Assembly: GCA_031283915.1 (NCBI GenBank)
Contig: JAITAY010000133.1
Coordinates: 1 to 12,897 of the forward strand
Direction: 5' to 3'
Length of the DNA stretch: 12,897 nucleotides
DNA from: Tannerella sp.
GTDB lineage: Bacteria > Bacteroidota > Bacteroidia > Bacteroidales > Tannerellaceae
Both the position numbers and the translations under genes were made by a program. Shown here piece after piece: positions 1-4,627 of this stretch. Each line of letters starts with the position of its first letter. Position 1 is the stretch's first letter. The notes beneath the pieces are model-generated. The model saw only the letters and a program-made list of their open reading frames with translations, was not told the DNA's origin and did not search any database.

Positions 1-701
1 ATGTCCGCCGGATTGACGGAAGCCAAGGGATTGATGCTGCTTTCAACGGCGACTTCGCTACTGCCGGCGCCGGCATCGGTAGAACGCGGATAAACAATCA
101 CACCGTCAATCACATACAACGGTTCGTTGGACGCATGAATGGAATTTCCTCCACGGATACGGATACTGGAAGCAGCGCCGGGTTGTCCGGAATTTTGCGT
201 TACGTTCAGTCCGGCCACCGCGCCGCTCAACAGTGCATCGACCGACAGGGCGGCGCTGTACTTCAACTGTTCTTGCGAAACGCTCGAAACAGCGCCGGAT
301 AATTCTTTCCGCCGTTGTGTTCCGTAACCGATGACAACTACTTCGTCCAGTAAGTCGGCATCTTCGGAAAGGGAGATGGTCAGCGGCGCGGCAGGTTTTT
401 CTACAATTACTTCTGCGCTTTTGTATCCTACATAAGTAACGGAAAGTATTGCCGGAAACGTTTGTGGATAAATAACAAAAAAACCGTTTTCATCCGATAC
501 GGCGCCGGTTTTTTCACTGGACAGAAAAACCGTTGCTCCAATCAGAGGTTCTTTGCTTTTTTCATCGACAACAAGACCTTCTATCTTTGAACGGTTTTGT
601 TGCGAAAATCCGGCCAGCGAAAAAAATACACCGATACATACGGAAAGAAATTTTTGCCGCGCAAAACAATTCCTGCATACATTTATTCTTATCTTTGTCA
701 C
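1..701 (-). CDS. SusC/RagA-type TonB-linked outer-membrane receptor, N-terminal part (runs off the left edge)
   Basis: About 233 residues are visible. A basic N-terminus and hydrophobic stretch (LSVCIGVFFSLAGFSQ) form a signal peptide ending near residue 34. A carboxypeptidase-regulatory-like beta-sandwich follows (about 38-115: IEGLVVDEKSKEPLIGATV, then SVTYVGYKS). Next are the SusC TonB-box signature DEVVVIGYGTQRR (about 118-130) and the plug domain (SVDALLSGAVAGLNVT, IRIRGGNSIHASNEPLYVID). Family knowledge: such proteins form the 22-strand outer-membrane channel that imports glycans or other large nutrients, usually with a SusD lipoprotein encoded downstream, here outside the window. The frame is open from the left edge to an in-frame stop upstream of 701 and contains no ATG before the signal peptide. 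I therefore take the GTG at 701 as start, preceded by an A-rich stretch. The substrate cannot be inferred. A BtuB-like role is only suggested by the RNA candidate upstream. Confidence 0.9.
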   Translation of the reverse strand, partial: MTKIRINVCRNCFARQKFLSVCIGVFFSLAGFSQQNRSKIEGLVVDEKSKEPLIGATVFLSSEKTGAVSDENGFFVIYPQTFPAILSVTYVGYKSAEVIVEKPAAPLTISLSEDADLLDEVVVIGYGTQRRKELSGAVSSVSQEQLKYSAALSVDALLSGAVAGLNVTQNSGQPGAASSIRIRGGNSIHASNEPLYVIDGVIVYPRSTDAGAGSSEVAVESSINPLASVNPAD

Positions 702-768
702 GTTTTTTTTGATTTAATAAATAGGTTAAGTGCTTCCGTATCCGTTTGCCACCGGGTTTGTTTTGGAA

Positions 769-786
769 GCCTCTTTTTCAAGAGGC
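769..786. repeat. Perfect 7-bp hairpin in the SusC-like gene leader
   Basis: GCCTCTT, loop TTTC, AAGAGGC. It touches the proposed -7 box (786-793), so it would sit at the very 5' end of the receptor mRNA. There is no U-run on either strand, so it is not a simple terminator. It may stabilise the mRNA or be chance. Confidence 0.5.
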
Positions 787-816
787 AAAAGTACGGTTCA
801 ATTTTCGATTGCGAAA
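786..816 (-). promoter_or_regulatory. Candidate promoter of the SusC-like receptor
   Basis: On the minus strand, TACTTTTG (793 to 786) matches the Bacteroidota -7 consensus TAnnTTTG exactly. TTTC (816 to 813) lies 19 nt upstream, a one-base variant of the TTTG -33 element. It implies a leader of about 80 nt before the GTG at 701. This promoter lies downstream of the palindrome and RNA candidate, so it would bypass them. Confidence 0.45.
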
Positions 817-825
817 TACCATGAA

Positions 826-841
826 TATGGTATATTTTCAA
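826..841. repeat. Short inverted repeat upstream of the receptor promoter
   Basis: TACCAT, loop GAAT, ATGGTA: a perfect 6-bp inverted repeat just upstream of the candidate -33 element. Its place would suit an operator, but nothing identifies a regulator. Confidence 0.3.
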
Positions 842-883
842 ATGGAAGTAAAAAACGGTTTGGACGGTTTGGAATGATTCTTT

Positions 884-970
884 TATACTTCGCGCAGTAT
901 GATTTTGTGAGAACCGAAAAGGACTTTCAGCCCTTTTCGGTTCTGTTATAATTACGCCGGACACCGTATA
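884..970. repeat. Palindromic repeat, copy 1 (conserved ends, AGAACCGAAAAGG core stem)
   Basis: The left end (884-910) starts TATACT and finishes TATGATTTTGTGA. The right end (950-970) starts AATTAC and finishes GTATA. Between them is a perfect 13-bp stem, AGAACCGAAAAGG (910-922) with CCTTTTCGGTTCT (932-944), and a 9-nt loop. The left end matches 23 of 27 bases, and the right end 16 of 21, with the ends of a second element at 12746-12858 whose core stem is unrelated. It lies in the leader region between the regulator gene and the receptor gene. Sequence just beyond it (CCCTGCACTCTGTAT, about 1001-1015) resembles the right end of the other copy, so the element may be longer or nested. Its function is unknown; the strong stem could also act as a terminator. 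Confidence 0.75.
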
Positions 971-1039
971 ACCGGCGGTTGCCGGCGGTCAGGTCTTACT
1001 CCCTGCACTCTGTATTTCCCTGATTTGTTATTTGCTCCG

Positions 1040-1185
1040 CACGTTTCGGGATACACCCCGCAGGTCTCAGGTTAGCAGGAACACAGTGACAGAGGCTGTA
1101 TCGGGTACGGAGGTATGGTTTTGCAGATTAAACACCCTTTCCCAACGGCTAACTTCCATACCTCCAGCGGCTGTCTTTCCGCAAA
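1040..1185 (-). ncRNA. Possible structured RNA, cobalamin-riboswitch-like but unproven
   Basis: Read on the minus strand, this non-coding stretch contains in order: GGAGGTATGG, GTTAGC, GGGAAAGGGTG, AATC, CCATACCTCC, ACAGCC...GTCACTGTG, GCTAAC and CTGAGACCTGC. GGAGGTATGG and CCATACCTCC are perfect 10-bp complements. GTTAGC and GCTAAC can also pair, in a crossing arrangement, so the two stems are either alternatives or a pseudoknot. The order GGGAA, GGTG, AATC, ACTGT, then ACCTGC recalls the cobalamin riboswitch, and a TonB-linked receptor lies downstream. Against this: about 20 extra nt within the P5 region, little room for the P7-P13 part, no visible promoter ahead of it, and a 340-nt gap with a repeat before the gene. 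It may be degenerate, another RNA class, or chance. Confidence 0.3.
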
Positions 1186-1192
1186 AGAATCA

Positions 1193-1489
1193 TCAGGAGA
1201 TGGACGGCCGGTTGATATAGTCCTGCAATGCCTGCGTATAGGCTTCGAACGCGGCGATCCCTTTCCGGGTGATGCTGCATACCGTACAGGGTACTTTCCC
1301 CTTAAACAGCTTGTTCACGTCAATATAACCGGCTTCTCTCAGCTTTTCAATCTGCACGCTCAGGTTGCCGGATGTGGCGCCCGTTTGCTCCTTGAGATAG
1401 ACAAAGTCCGCCTCCTCCACGCTGAGAAGTATCGACATGACCGCCAGCCTCAATTGCGAATGCAGCAGCGAGTCAAGCTCCTTGAACAT
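1193..1489 (-). CDS. Small winged-helix transcriptional regulator (HTH_34/MarR-like)
   Basis: A 98-residue protein starting MFKELDSLLHSQLRLAVMS. The layout is a single winged helix-turn-helix: an N-terminal helix, a recognition region (YLKEQTGATSGNLSVQIEKL, about 30-49), then AGYIDVNKLFKGKVPCTV, which is the wing, and the closing helix IAAFEAYTQALQDYI. The pattern GATSGNLS...L...GYI, with FKGK in the wing, is typical of the small stand-alone winged-helix family common in Bacteroidota. I chose the internal ATG at 1489 because family members begin there; the longer frame from 1543 adds a non-family tail. The start overlaps the end of the upstream membrane-protein gene by 17 nt, so the two are probably translationally coupled. 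By inference it may regulate its own operon. The target is unknown. Confidence 0.85.
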   Translation of the reverse strand: MFKELDSLLHSQLRLAVMSILLSVEEADFVYLKEQTGATSGNLSVQIEKLREAGYIDVNKLFKGKVPCTVCSITRKGIAAFEAYTQALQDYINRPSIS

Positions 1490-2135
1490 GGCTCTTTTTC
1501 GCTTTACGGTTTTCCACATGTCCGGGCACGACAAATCCGGCAATCATGCAGACGGCCATAATCAGCAGCTGATGTCCCTGATACATGTTAGCCACCCGGT
1601 TATCACCCGAAAGTATCCAGTCCGGCGGAATCAGACACAGCATGGCGCTGACCCAGAACATGACGGCTATCCAGCGCCACCATCTGCTGCGACACGTATA
1701 CGCCGTAACAAATTCACCCATCCCCACCATCAGCAGGATGACCGGCGTAATCAGCAGCAGGAGACGGCTGTCCTTAAGCATAAAGGCCGTCGCAAAGATT
1801 ACGGCCAGAAACAGCGCTACGCTAATCACATATCCAAGCCATACCGAATGGATAATCCTGTCGAGATGAGTTTTTATCAGGGCTTTGCGTTCCCTGCGAC
1901 GCTGCACAAAAAACGACACGATCCATGCCGGCAACATCAGCCACCAGATCCGGTATGAAGTCTGCGGACAGTCCAGTACCTGCAACAGCACATAATTCAC
2001 AATCGCCAGGGCGGCCGTCAAATACCCCCAGAAAATCATGGGACTCATACTGCCTTCCCGAAAATTGTTCTTTGCTCTCTGTATCATTTCATTGATTAAT
2101 GAGAGACTTTGCTCATGATTCAAATTACTTTCCAT
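1473..2135 (-). CDS. Hypothetical polytopic inner-membrane protein paired with the winged-helix regulator
   Basis: About 220 residues, starting MESNLNHEQSLSLINEMIQR; two codons further up another ATG (2141) is possible. A soluble N-terminal segment of about 30 residues is followed by about six hydrophobic segments: MIFWGYLTAALAIVNYVLL, IWWLMLPAWIVSFFV, WLGYVISVALFLAVIFATA, LLLITPVILLMVGMGEF, WWRWIAVMFWVSAMLCLI and LLIMAVCMIAGFVVPG. There is no catalytic motif that I recognise. The gene is first in a two-gene unit with the regulator, which overlaps its last 17 nt. Small regulator plus membrane protein is a recurrent pairing in Bacteroidota, and it suggests a stress- or envelope-responsive unit, but this is inference. 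It has its own well-formed promoter at 2176-2206. Confidence 0.8.
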   Translation of the reverse strand: MESNLNHEQSLSLINEMIQRAKNNFREGSMSPMIFWGYLTAALAIVNYVLLQVLDCPQTSYRIWWLMLPAWIVSFFVQRRRERKALIKTHLDRIIHSVWLGYVISVALFLAVIFATAFMLKDSRLLLLITPVILLMVGMGEFVTAYTCRSRWWRWIAVMFWVSAMLCLIPPDWILSGDNRVANMYQGHQLLIMAVCMIAGFVVPGHVENRKAKKSHVQGA

Positions 2136-2175
2136 ATACATTCCATTTTAAATAAAACAAGTTATTAATACGCCG

Positions 2176-2206
2176 CAAATATAAACAGGTTTATCTTATA
2201 AACAAA
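2176..2206 (-). promoter_or_regulatory. Bacteroides-type promoter of the membrane protein/regulator operon
   Basis: On the minus strand, TTTG (2206 to 2203), exactly 19 nt, then TATATTTG (2183 to 2176). This is a full match to the -33 TTTG / -7 TAnnTTTG promoter read by the primary sigma factor of Bacteroidota. It predicts a start near 2171 and a leader of about 35 nt. Confidence 0.8.
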
Positions 2207-2433
2207 ATTATTCTGCTGTTTTTTTGAAAAGAATATCCGGATTTGAAAGGAACTGTCAGAAGAGAAAGGCTTTGCCGTTCAGGAAGAGGATGGACATTTC
2301 CAGCTCCGAATTACCCCCCCTCTCGCTCCGCTCCGGATTGCGCAAAGCCTGTAGTTCACCATTATAATTTTCGTGGTTTGCTCAAAATTAACAACGATTC
2401 ATACTCAAAAGTCCACCATGTTTCTTTTTTTCC
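2207..2433. other. Non-coding gap between divergent genes
   Basis: I see no convincing gene here. The only structure noted is a distant 8-bp inverted repeat, GGCTTTGC (2268-2275) with GCAAAGCC (2342-2349), 66 nt apart, and a C-run near 2315. Stop codons are frequent in all frames except one that extends the thioredoxin frame upstream, which does not look coding. Confidence 0.4.
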
Positions 2434-2441
2434 TATCTTTG
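2434..2441 (+). promoter_or_regulatory. Candidate -7 box for the thioredoxin gene
   Basis: TATCTTTG matches TAnnTTTG exactly and follows a T-rich run (2420-2431). There is no clear TTTG at the -33 position. It would give a leader of about 37 nt before the ATG at 2484, and it makes starts upstream of 2440 unlikely. Confidence 0.55.
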
Positions 2442-2483
2442 CCTTCCTGTTTAAATTATCAACCAAAGAACCAAATAACAAAT

Positions 2484-3038
2484 ATGGAAAAAATTGATTT
2501 CAAATCCGGTTTAACGAAAAGCGTGAAAGACGGTTTTTGTTATAAGTCATTTACGTCCGATGCTCCCTGCATAAAGCGATGGCTGTTTTGCTTGCTCTTT
2601 TCGCTGACTCTTTTCAATATAGCCTGTTCCAATGCTCAATCAACGGGAAACGCCGGCGGCGAAGTAATCCTGATGAATAAGGCGGATTTCCTGACCAAAG
2701 TGTACAATTACGAAAAAAATTCGGCCCAATGGACCTTTGAAGGAAAAAAACCGTGTATCATCGACTTTTATGCCGACTGGTGCGGACCTTGCAAGCGGAT
2801 AGCCCCCATCATGAAAGAGCTGGCATCCGAATACAAGGGCCGGATTGACATTTATAAAATTGATGTGGACAAGGAAAGTGAACTGGCAACCGCTTTCGGT
2901 ATCACCAGCATTCCGTTGATTCTGTTTGTCCCGGTAGACGGCAAACCGCAAGCCGCCCAAGGCTTCTTACCCAAAGAGACCATCATCGAACAAATCAACC
3001 AATTCCTGCTGGGAAAGAGAGATTCAAAGATTCAATGA
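2484..3038 (+). CDS. Membrane-anchored periplasmic thioredoxin
   Basis: 184 residues. The classic thioredoxin active site WCGPC is at 99-103, in FYADWCGPCKRIAPIMKELA. The cis-proline loop (TSIPL, Pro about 144) and the expected beta strands (IDIYKIDVDKE, LILFVPVDGK) are present. It therefore reduces or isomerises disulfides. The N-terminus (1-52) carries a hydrophobic segment, RWLFCLLFSLTLFNIAC, ending at Cys48. That Cys followed by Ser-Asn suggests a lipoprotein, although the lipobox (NIAC) is not the standard one, so an uncleaved membrane anchor is the alternative. Either way the thioredoxin domain should face the periplasm. The 30-residue stretch before the hydrophobic segment is unusually long. 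I chose the ATG at 2484 because the promoter box at 2434 lies inside the longer frame starting at 2373. The gene stands alone and ends at a strong hairpin. Confidence 0.88.
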   Translation: MEKIDFKSGLTKSVKDGFCYKSFTSDAPCIKRWLFCLLFSLTLFNIACSNAQSTGNAGGEVILMNKADFLTKVYNYEKNSAQWTFEGKKPCIIDFYADWCGPCKRIAPIMKELASEYKGRIDIYKIDVDKESELATAFGITSIPLILFVPVDGKPQAAQGFLPKETIIEQINQFLLGKRDSKIQ

Positions 3039-3316
3039 TTTTCAGAAGGGGATGGGAGATTCATAAAGCTGAACGCATGAAAGTCCCGTTAGATAGCGCC
3101 ATTTGGCATTAAAAATGACCAAATACCTCTATCTGACGGGACTTTTTGAAGCGTTGCGGATATGTTCGCTACCTGCATTTCGTCCTACAAGGACTTGGGC
3201 TGACCCATTCTCCATTACGGTTATACTTTATATTTATTCCCCCCATCTCTAAATCTCCTGTGCGTTACCCCTCACCACGGATGACCCGGGTTTGGATAAG
3301 CAACCGGCAAAAAAGA
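3039..3316. repeat. Likely dispersed intergenic repeat unit containing the long hairpin
   Basis: There is no credible gene here. On the minus strand one frame starts MENGSAQVLVGRNAGSEHIR, reaches a stop within the hairpin, and reopens as VIFNAKWRYLTGLSCVQLYE before a final stop. From memory, very similar short products are annotated as hypothetical proteins in many Bacteroidales genomes. That fits a multi-copy intergenic element rather than a gene. I could not check this, and the limits of the unit are guesses. Confidence 0.4.
3080..3147 (+). terminator. 66-nt long hairpin, terminator of the thioredoxin gene and probable dispersed repeat
   Basis: The arms AAAGTCCCGTTAGATAG (3080-3096) and CTATCTGACGGGACTTT (3129-3145) pair over 17 positions with one G-U. 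After a 4x4 internal loop, ATTTGGCATT pairs with AATG...CCAAAT around an AAA loop. The right arm runs into TTTTT, so it can terminate plus-strand transcription. It is much longer than an ordinary terminator and nearly symmetrical, which looks more like a repeat element that doubles as a terminator. Confidence 0.75.
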
Positions 3317-3318
3317 GG

Positions 3319-3480
3319 TAAGGAGCTGTCTGAAAATAAACCACCCATTTACGGGTCTGTTTTTCACCCTACTTCCTCCTGAAAATAATTACATACCCCG
3401 GTATGCGTGCATTTTCAGTCGTTGGATGGCAAAAAACATCTCCCGTCAATTGGGATGGTTTATTTACAGACAGCTCCTAA
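3319..3480. mobile_element. MITE-like element with 3-bp TAA target duplication
   Basis: The element itself is 3322-3477 (156 bp). The terminal inverted repeats start GGAGCTGTCTG and match 21 of 22 bases at the two ends. The similarity between the arms continues with mismatches to the centre, where CATACC-CC-GGTATG (3392-3405) closes the palindrome. It is flanked by TAA at 3319-3321 and again at 3478-3480, a direct target-site duplication. It is too short for a transposase and contains none. Three-base TNA duplications are known for IS5-family subgroups such as IS1031, so it was probably mobilised in trans by such an element; the specific parent is unknown. Confidence 0.88.
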
Positions 3481-3484
3481 GGCG

Positions 3485-3556
3485 CTTCATAACGCTATGA
3501 AGAGACACCCATAGACGAAGCCCCTCACAGGGGACTGCCGTTCATGCTTAAAACGG
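3485..3556. repeat. Three consecutive short hairpins
   Basis: CTTCATA/TATGAAG (3485-3502, 4-nt loop), CCCC/GGGG (3521-3533, 5-nt loop) and CCGTT/AACGG (3538-3556, 9-nt loop). They lie between the MITE and the 3' end of the minus-strand START-like gene. None has a good U-run on the minus strand. They could protect or end that mRNA, or be the remains of another repeat. Confidence 0.4.
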
Positions 3557-3597
3557 TCACTCCGTCTACTGTTCCATGCTCCTGTCTCGCGCTTGCG

Positions 3598-3981
3598 TCA
3601 AATCCCCAGCGACCGTTTCAGTTCATCCACCTGAGAATCCCACAGAGCGATGGCATCGGCCTTTTCGTCCCGATCGGAAAAATCGGTAATTTCAAGCGAT
3701 GTCGCCCCGGTCAATTCGATGTCGTGAATCATAAATTCAAAATAAGAGCGCTTGTCTTCATCGTTCAGCCAGTGGAAACGAATCGCTGTTTCCGGTCTTA
3801 TGAAAACAATTTCCGCCTCTTCACCTGTCCTGTTCCAGGTAAAGGTACATTTGTCCCTGTCGATTCTGACTTCATCGGCGAACCAGGAGGACAGCCCCAT
3901 CGGCGTCGACAAATGATTCCACAGACTGTGGTTGGATACCTTGTCGAAAACATATTCGATATGAAATTTCTCTTTTCCCAT
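3598..3981 (-). CDS. START-like (SRPBCC/AHSA1-type) domain protein
   Basis: 127 residues starting MGKEKFHIEYVFDKVSNHSL. The segment LWNHLSTPMGLSSWFADEV is the characteristic N-terminal helix region of helix-grip (START/SRPBCC) folds. It is followed by alternating strands (CTFTWNRTGEEAEIVFI, AIRFHWLNDEDKRSYFEF, TSLEITDFSD) and a final amphipathic helix (ALWDSQVDELKRSL) that closes the pocket. Family knowledge: these small proteins bind hydrophobic ligands or act as chaperone co-factors; the ligand is unknown for this group. There is no signal peptide, so it should be cytosolic. The start was set at the ATG at 3981; the frame extends to 4071 but the added residues are low-complexity and overlap the promoter region. 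It is divergent from the rimP operon, about 170 nt between start codons. Confidence 0.85.
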   Translation of the reverse strand: MGKEKFHIEYVFDKVSNHSLWNHLSTPMGLSSWFADEVRIDRDKCTFTWNRTGEEAEIVFIRPETAIRFHWLNDEDKRSYFEFMIHDIELTGATSLEITDFSDRDEKADAIALWDSQVDELKRSLGI

Positions 3982-4012
3982 GCTCCTTTGTTGGCAATTA
4001 ACTTTTCGCGGA

Positions 4013-4020
4013 GCAAGATA
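4013..4020 (-). promoter_or_regulatory. Weak candidate -7 box for the START-like gene
   Basis: On the minus strand TATCTTGC follows a long T-run, similar in context to the TATCTTTG of the thioredoxin gene but two bases off TAnnTTTG. It would give a leader of about 25 nt. The rimP promoter faces the other way about 65 bp off. Confidence 0.35.
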
Positions 4021-4083
4021 CAAAAAAAAATGAAAAGAAAAGGGGAAAGCCGTTTTTTTTTCTTCGGACATGTATTTTTTTTG

Positions 4084-4091
4084 TACATTTG
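4084..4091 (+). promoter_or_regulatory. Promoter -7 box of the rimP-nusA-infB-cvpA-sufB operon
   Basis: TACATTTG is an exact TAnnTTTG match, preceded by a T-rich tract. The -33 region (near 4061) has no clear TTTG. The predicted start is near 4097, leaving a leader of about 55 nt that contains a terminator-like hairpin. Confidence 0.6.
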
Positions 4092-4119
4092 CGTCCGATA
4101 ACGGAAATGAAGGGAGATG

Positions 4120-4149
4120 AAAAGGGGATGCAAAGTCCCCCTTTTTTTT
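4120..4149 (+). terminator. Terminator-like hairpin in the rimP leader (possible attenuator)
   Basis: AAAAGGGGA (4120-4128) pairs with TCCCC-C-TTTT (from 4136) around the 7-nt loop TGCAAAG, with one bulged C, and is followed by a run of eight T (4142-4149). The first candidate rimP ATG (4150) starts at the next base. It sits inside the transcribed leader, so it could end transcription before the operon or mask the rimP start. Confidence 0.65.
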
Positions 4150-4155
4150 ATGGAC

Positions 4156-4623
4156 ATGATTGAAAAAGATGTAATCATACGTTTAGCCGAAGCGCATTTG
4201 GCGACATCGGAATGTTTCCTTGTAGAAGTCTCGGTGAAACCTGATAACCTGATTGTGGTGGAAATAGACCACGATACGGCCGTCAGTATCGACGATTGCG
4301 CGGCGCTAAGCCGCTACATAGAGGAGCGGTTGGATCGCGAGGTGGAGGATTTCGAACTTGAAGTAGGTTCGGCCGGTATTTCCGCACCGTTTAAAATCGT
4401 TCGCCAATACGTAAAAAACAGAGGGAATGAGGTCGAAATGCGGCTCGAGAGCGGCGAGAAATTGACCGGCACGCTTCAGGCAGCAGACGAACAGGGCGTG
4501 ACCCTCGTCCTCACAAGGGAAATCAGACCCGAAGGGGCTAAACGCAAAGTGAAAGTCTTTGAAGAACAGAGATATGCATACAGTGAAATAAAATATACAA
4601 AACCTATAGTTAGATTCAAGTAA
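4156..4623 (+). CDS. rimP: Ribosome maturation factor RimP
   Basis: 155 residues starting MIEKDVIIRLAEAHLATSE. RimP assists 30S subunit maturation in the cytosol. The N-terminal alpha/beta domain shows the family pattern LVEVSVKPDNLIVVEIDHD, then SIDDCAALSRYIEERLDR and the signature FELEVGSAGISAPFK (about 71-85). The C-terminal Sm-like beta barrel covers VEMRLESGEKLTGTLQAAD to the end (IKYTKPIVRFK). I chose the start at 4156 because Bacteroidales homologues begin MIEK. In-frame ATGs at 4150 and 4117 are possible, but the latter would translate through the leader hairpin. There is no clear Shine-Dalgarno; the start follows a U-run directly. It is the first gene of the operon and ends 4 nt before nusA, an arrangement conserved across bacteria. 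Confidence 0.93.
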   Translation: MIEKDVIIRLAEAHLATSECFLVEVSVKPDNLIVVEIDHDTAVSIDDCAALSRYIEERLDREVEDFELEVGSAGISAPFKIVRQYVKNRGNEVEMRLESGEKLTGTLQAADEQGVTLVLTREIRPEGAKRKVKVFEEQRYAYSEIKYTKPIVRFK

Positions 4624-4627
4624 AGTT

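Noticed and set aside
1021..1115. TPP riboswitch because of CTGAGA on the minus strand
   Set aside because: The GGGGTG element lies on the wrong side, and the downstream ACCTGAT...CCAGCG block is missing.
1115..1561. Plus-strand frames opposite the regulator and membrane-protein genes
   Set aside because: Antisense shadows without domains; the minus-strand genes have family patterns and a consensus promoter.
2373..2483. N-terminal extension of the thioredoxin frame
   Set aside because: It contains the promoter box TATCTTTG and reads through non-coding sequence, and a downstream ATG suits the signal segment better.
3146..3382. 78-codon plus-strand frame in the gap after the thioredoxin gene
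   Set aside because: It runs from the repeat unit into the MITE and has no protein-like pattern.
3982..4178. Extended starts and other frames between the START-like gene and rimP
   Set aside because: Low-complexity Lys/Phe runs that overlap two divergent promoters.
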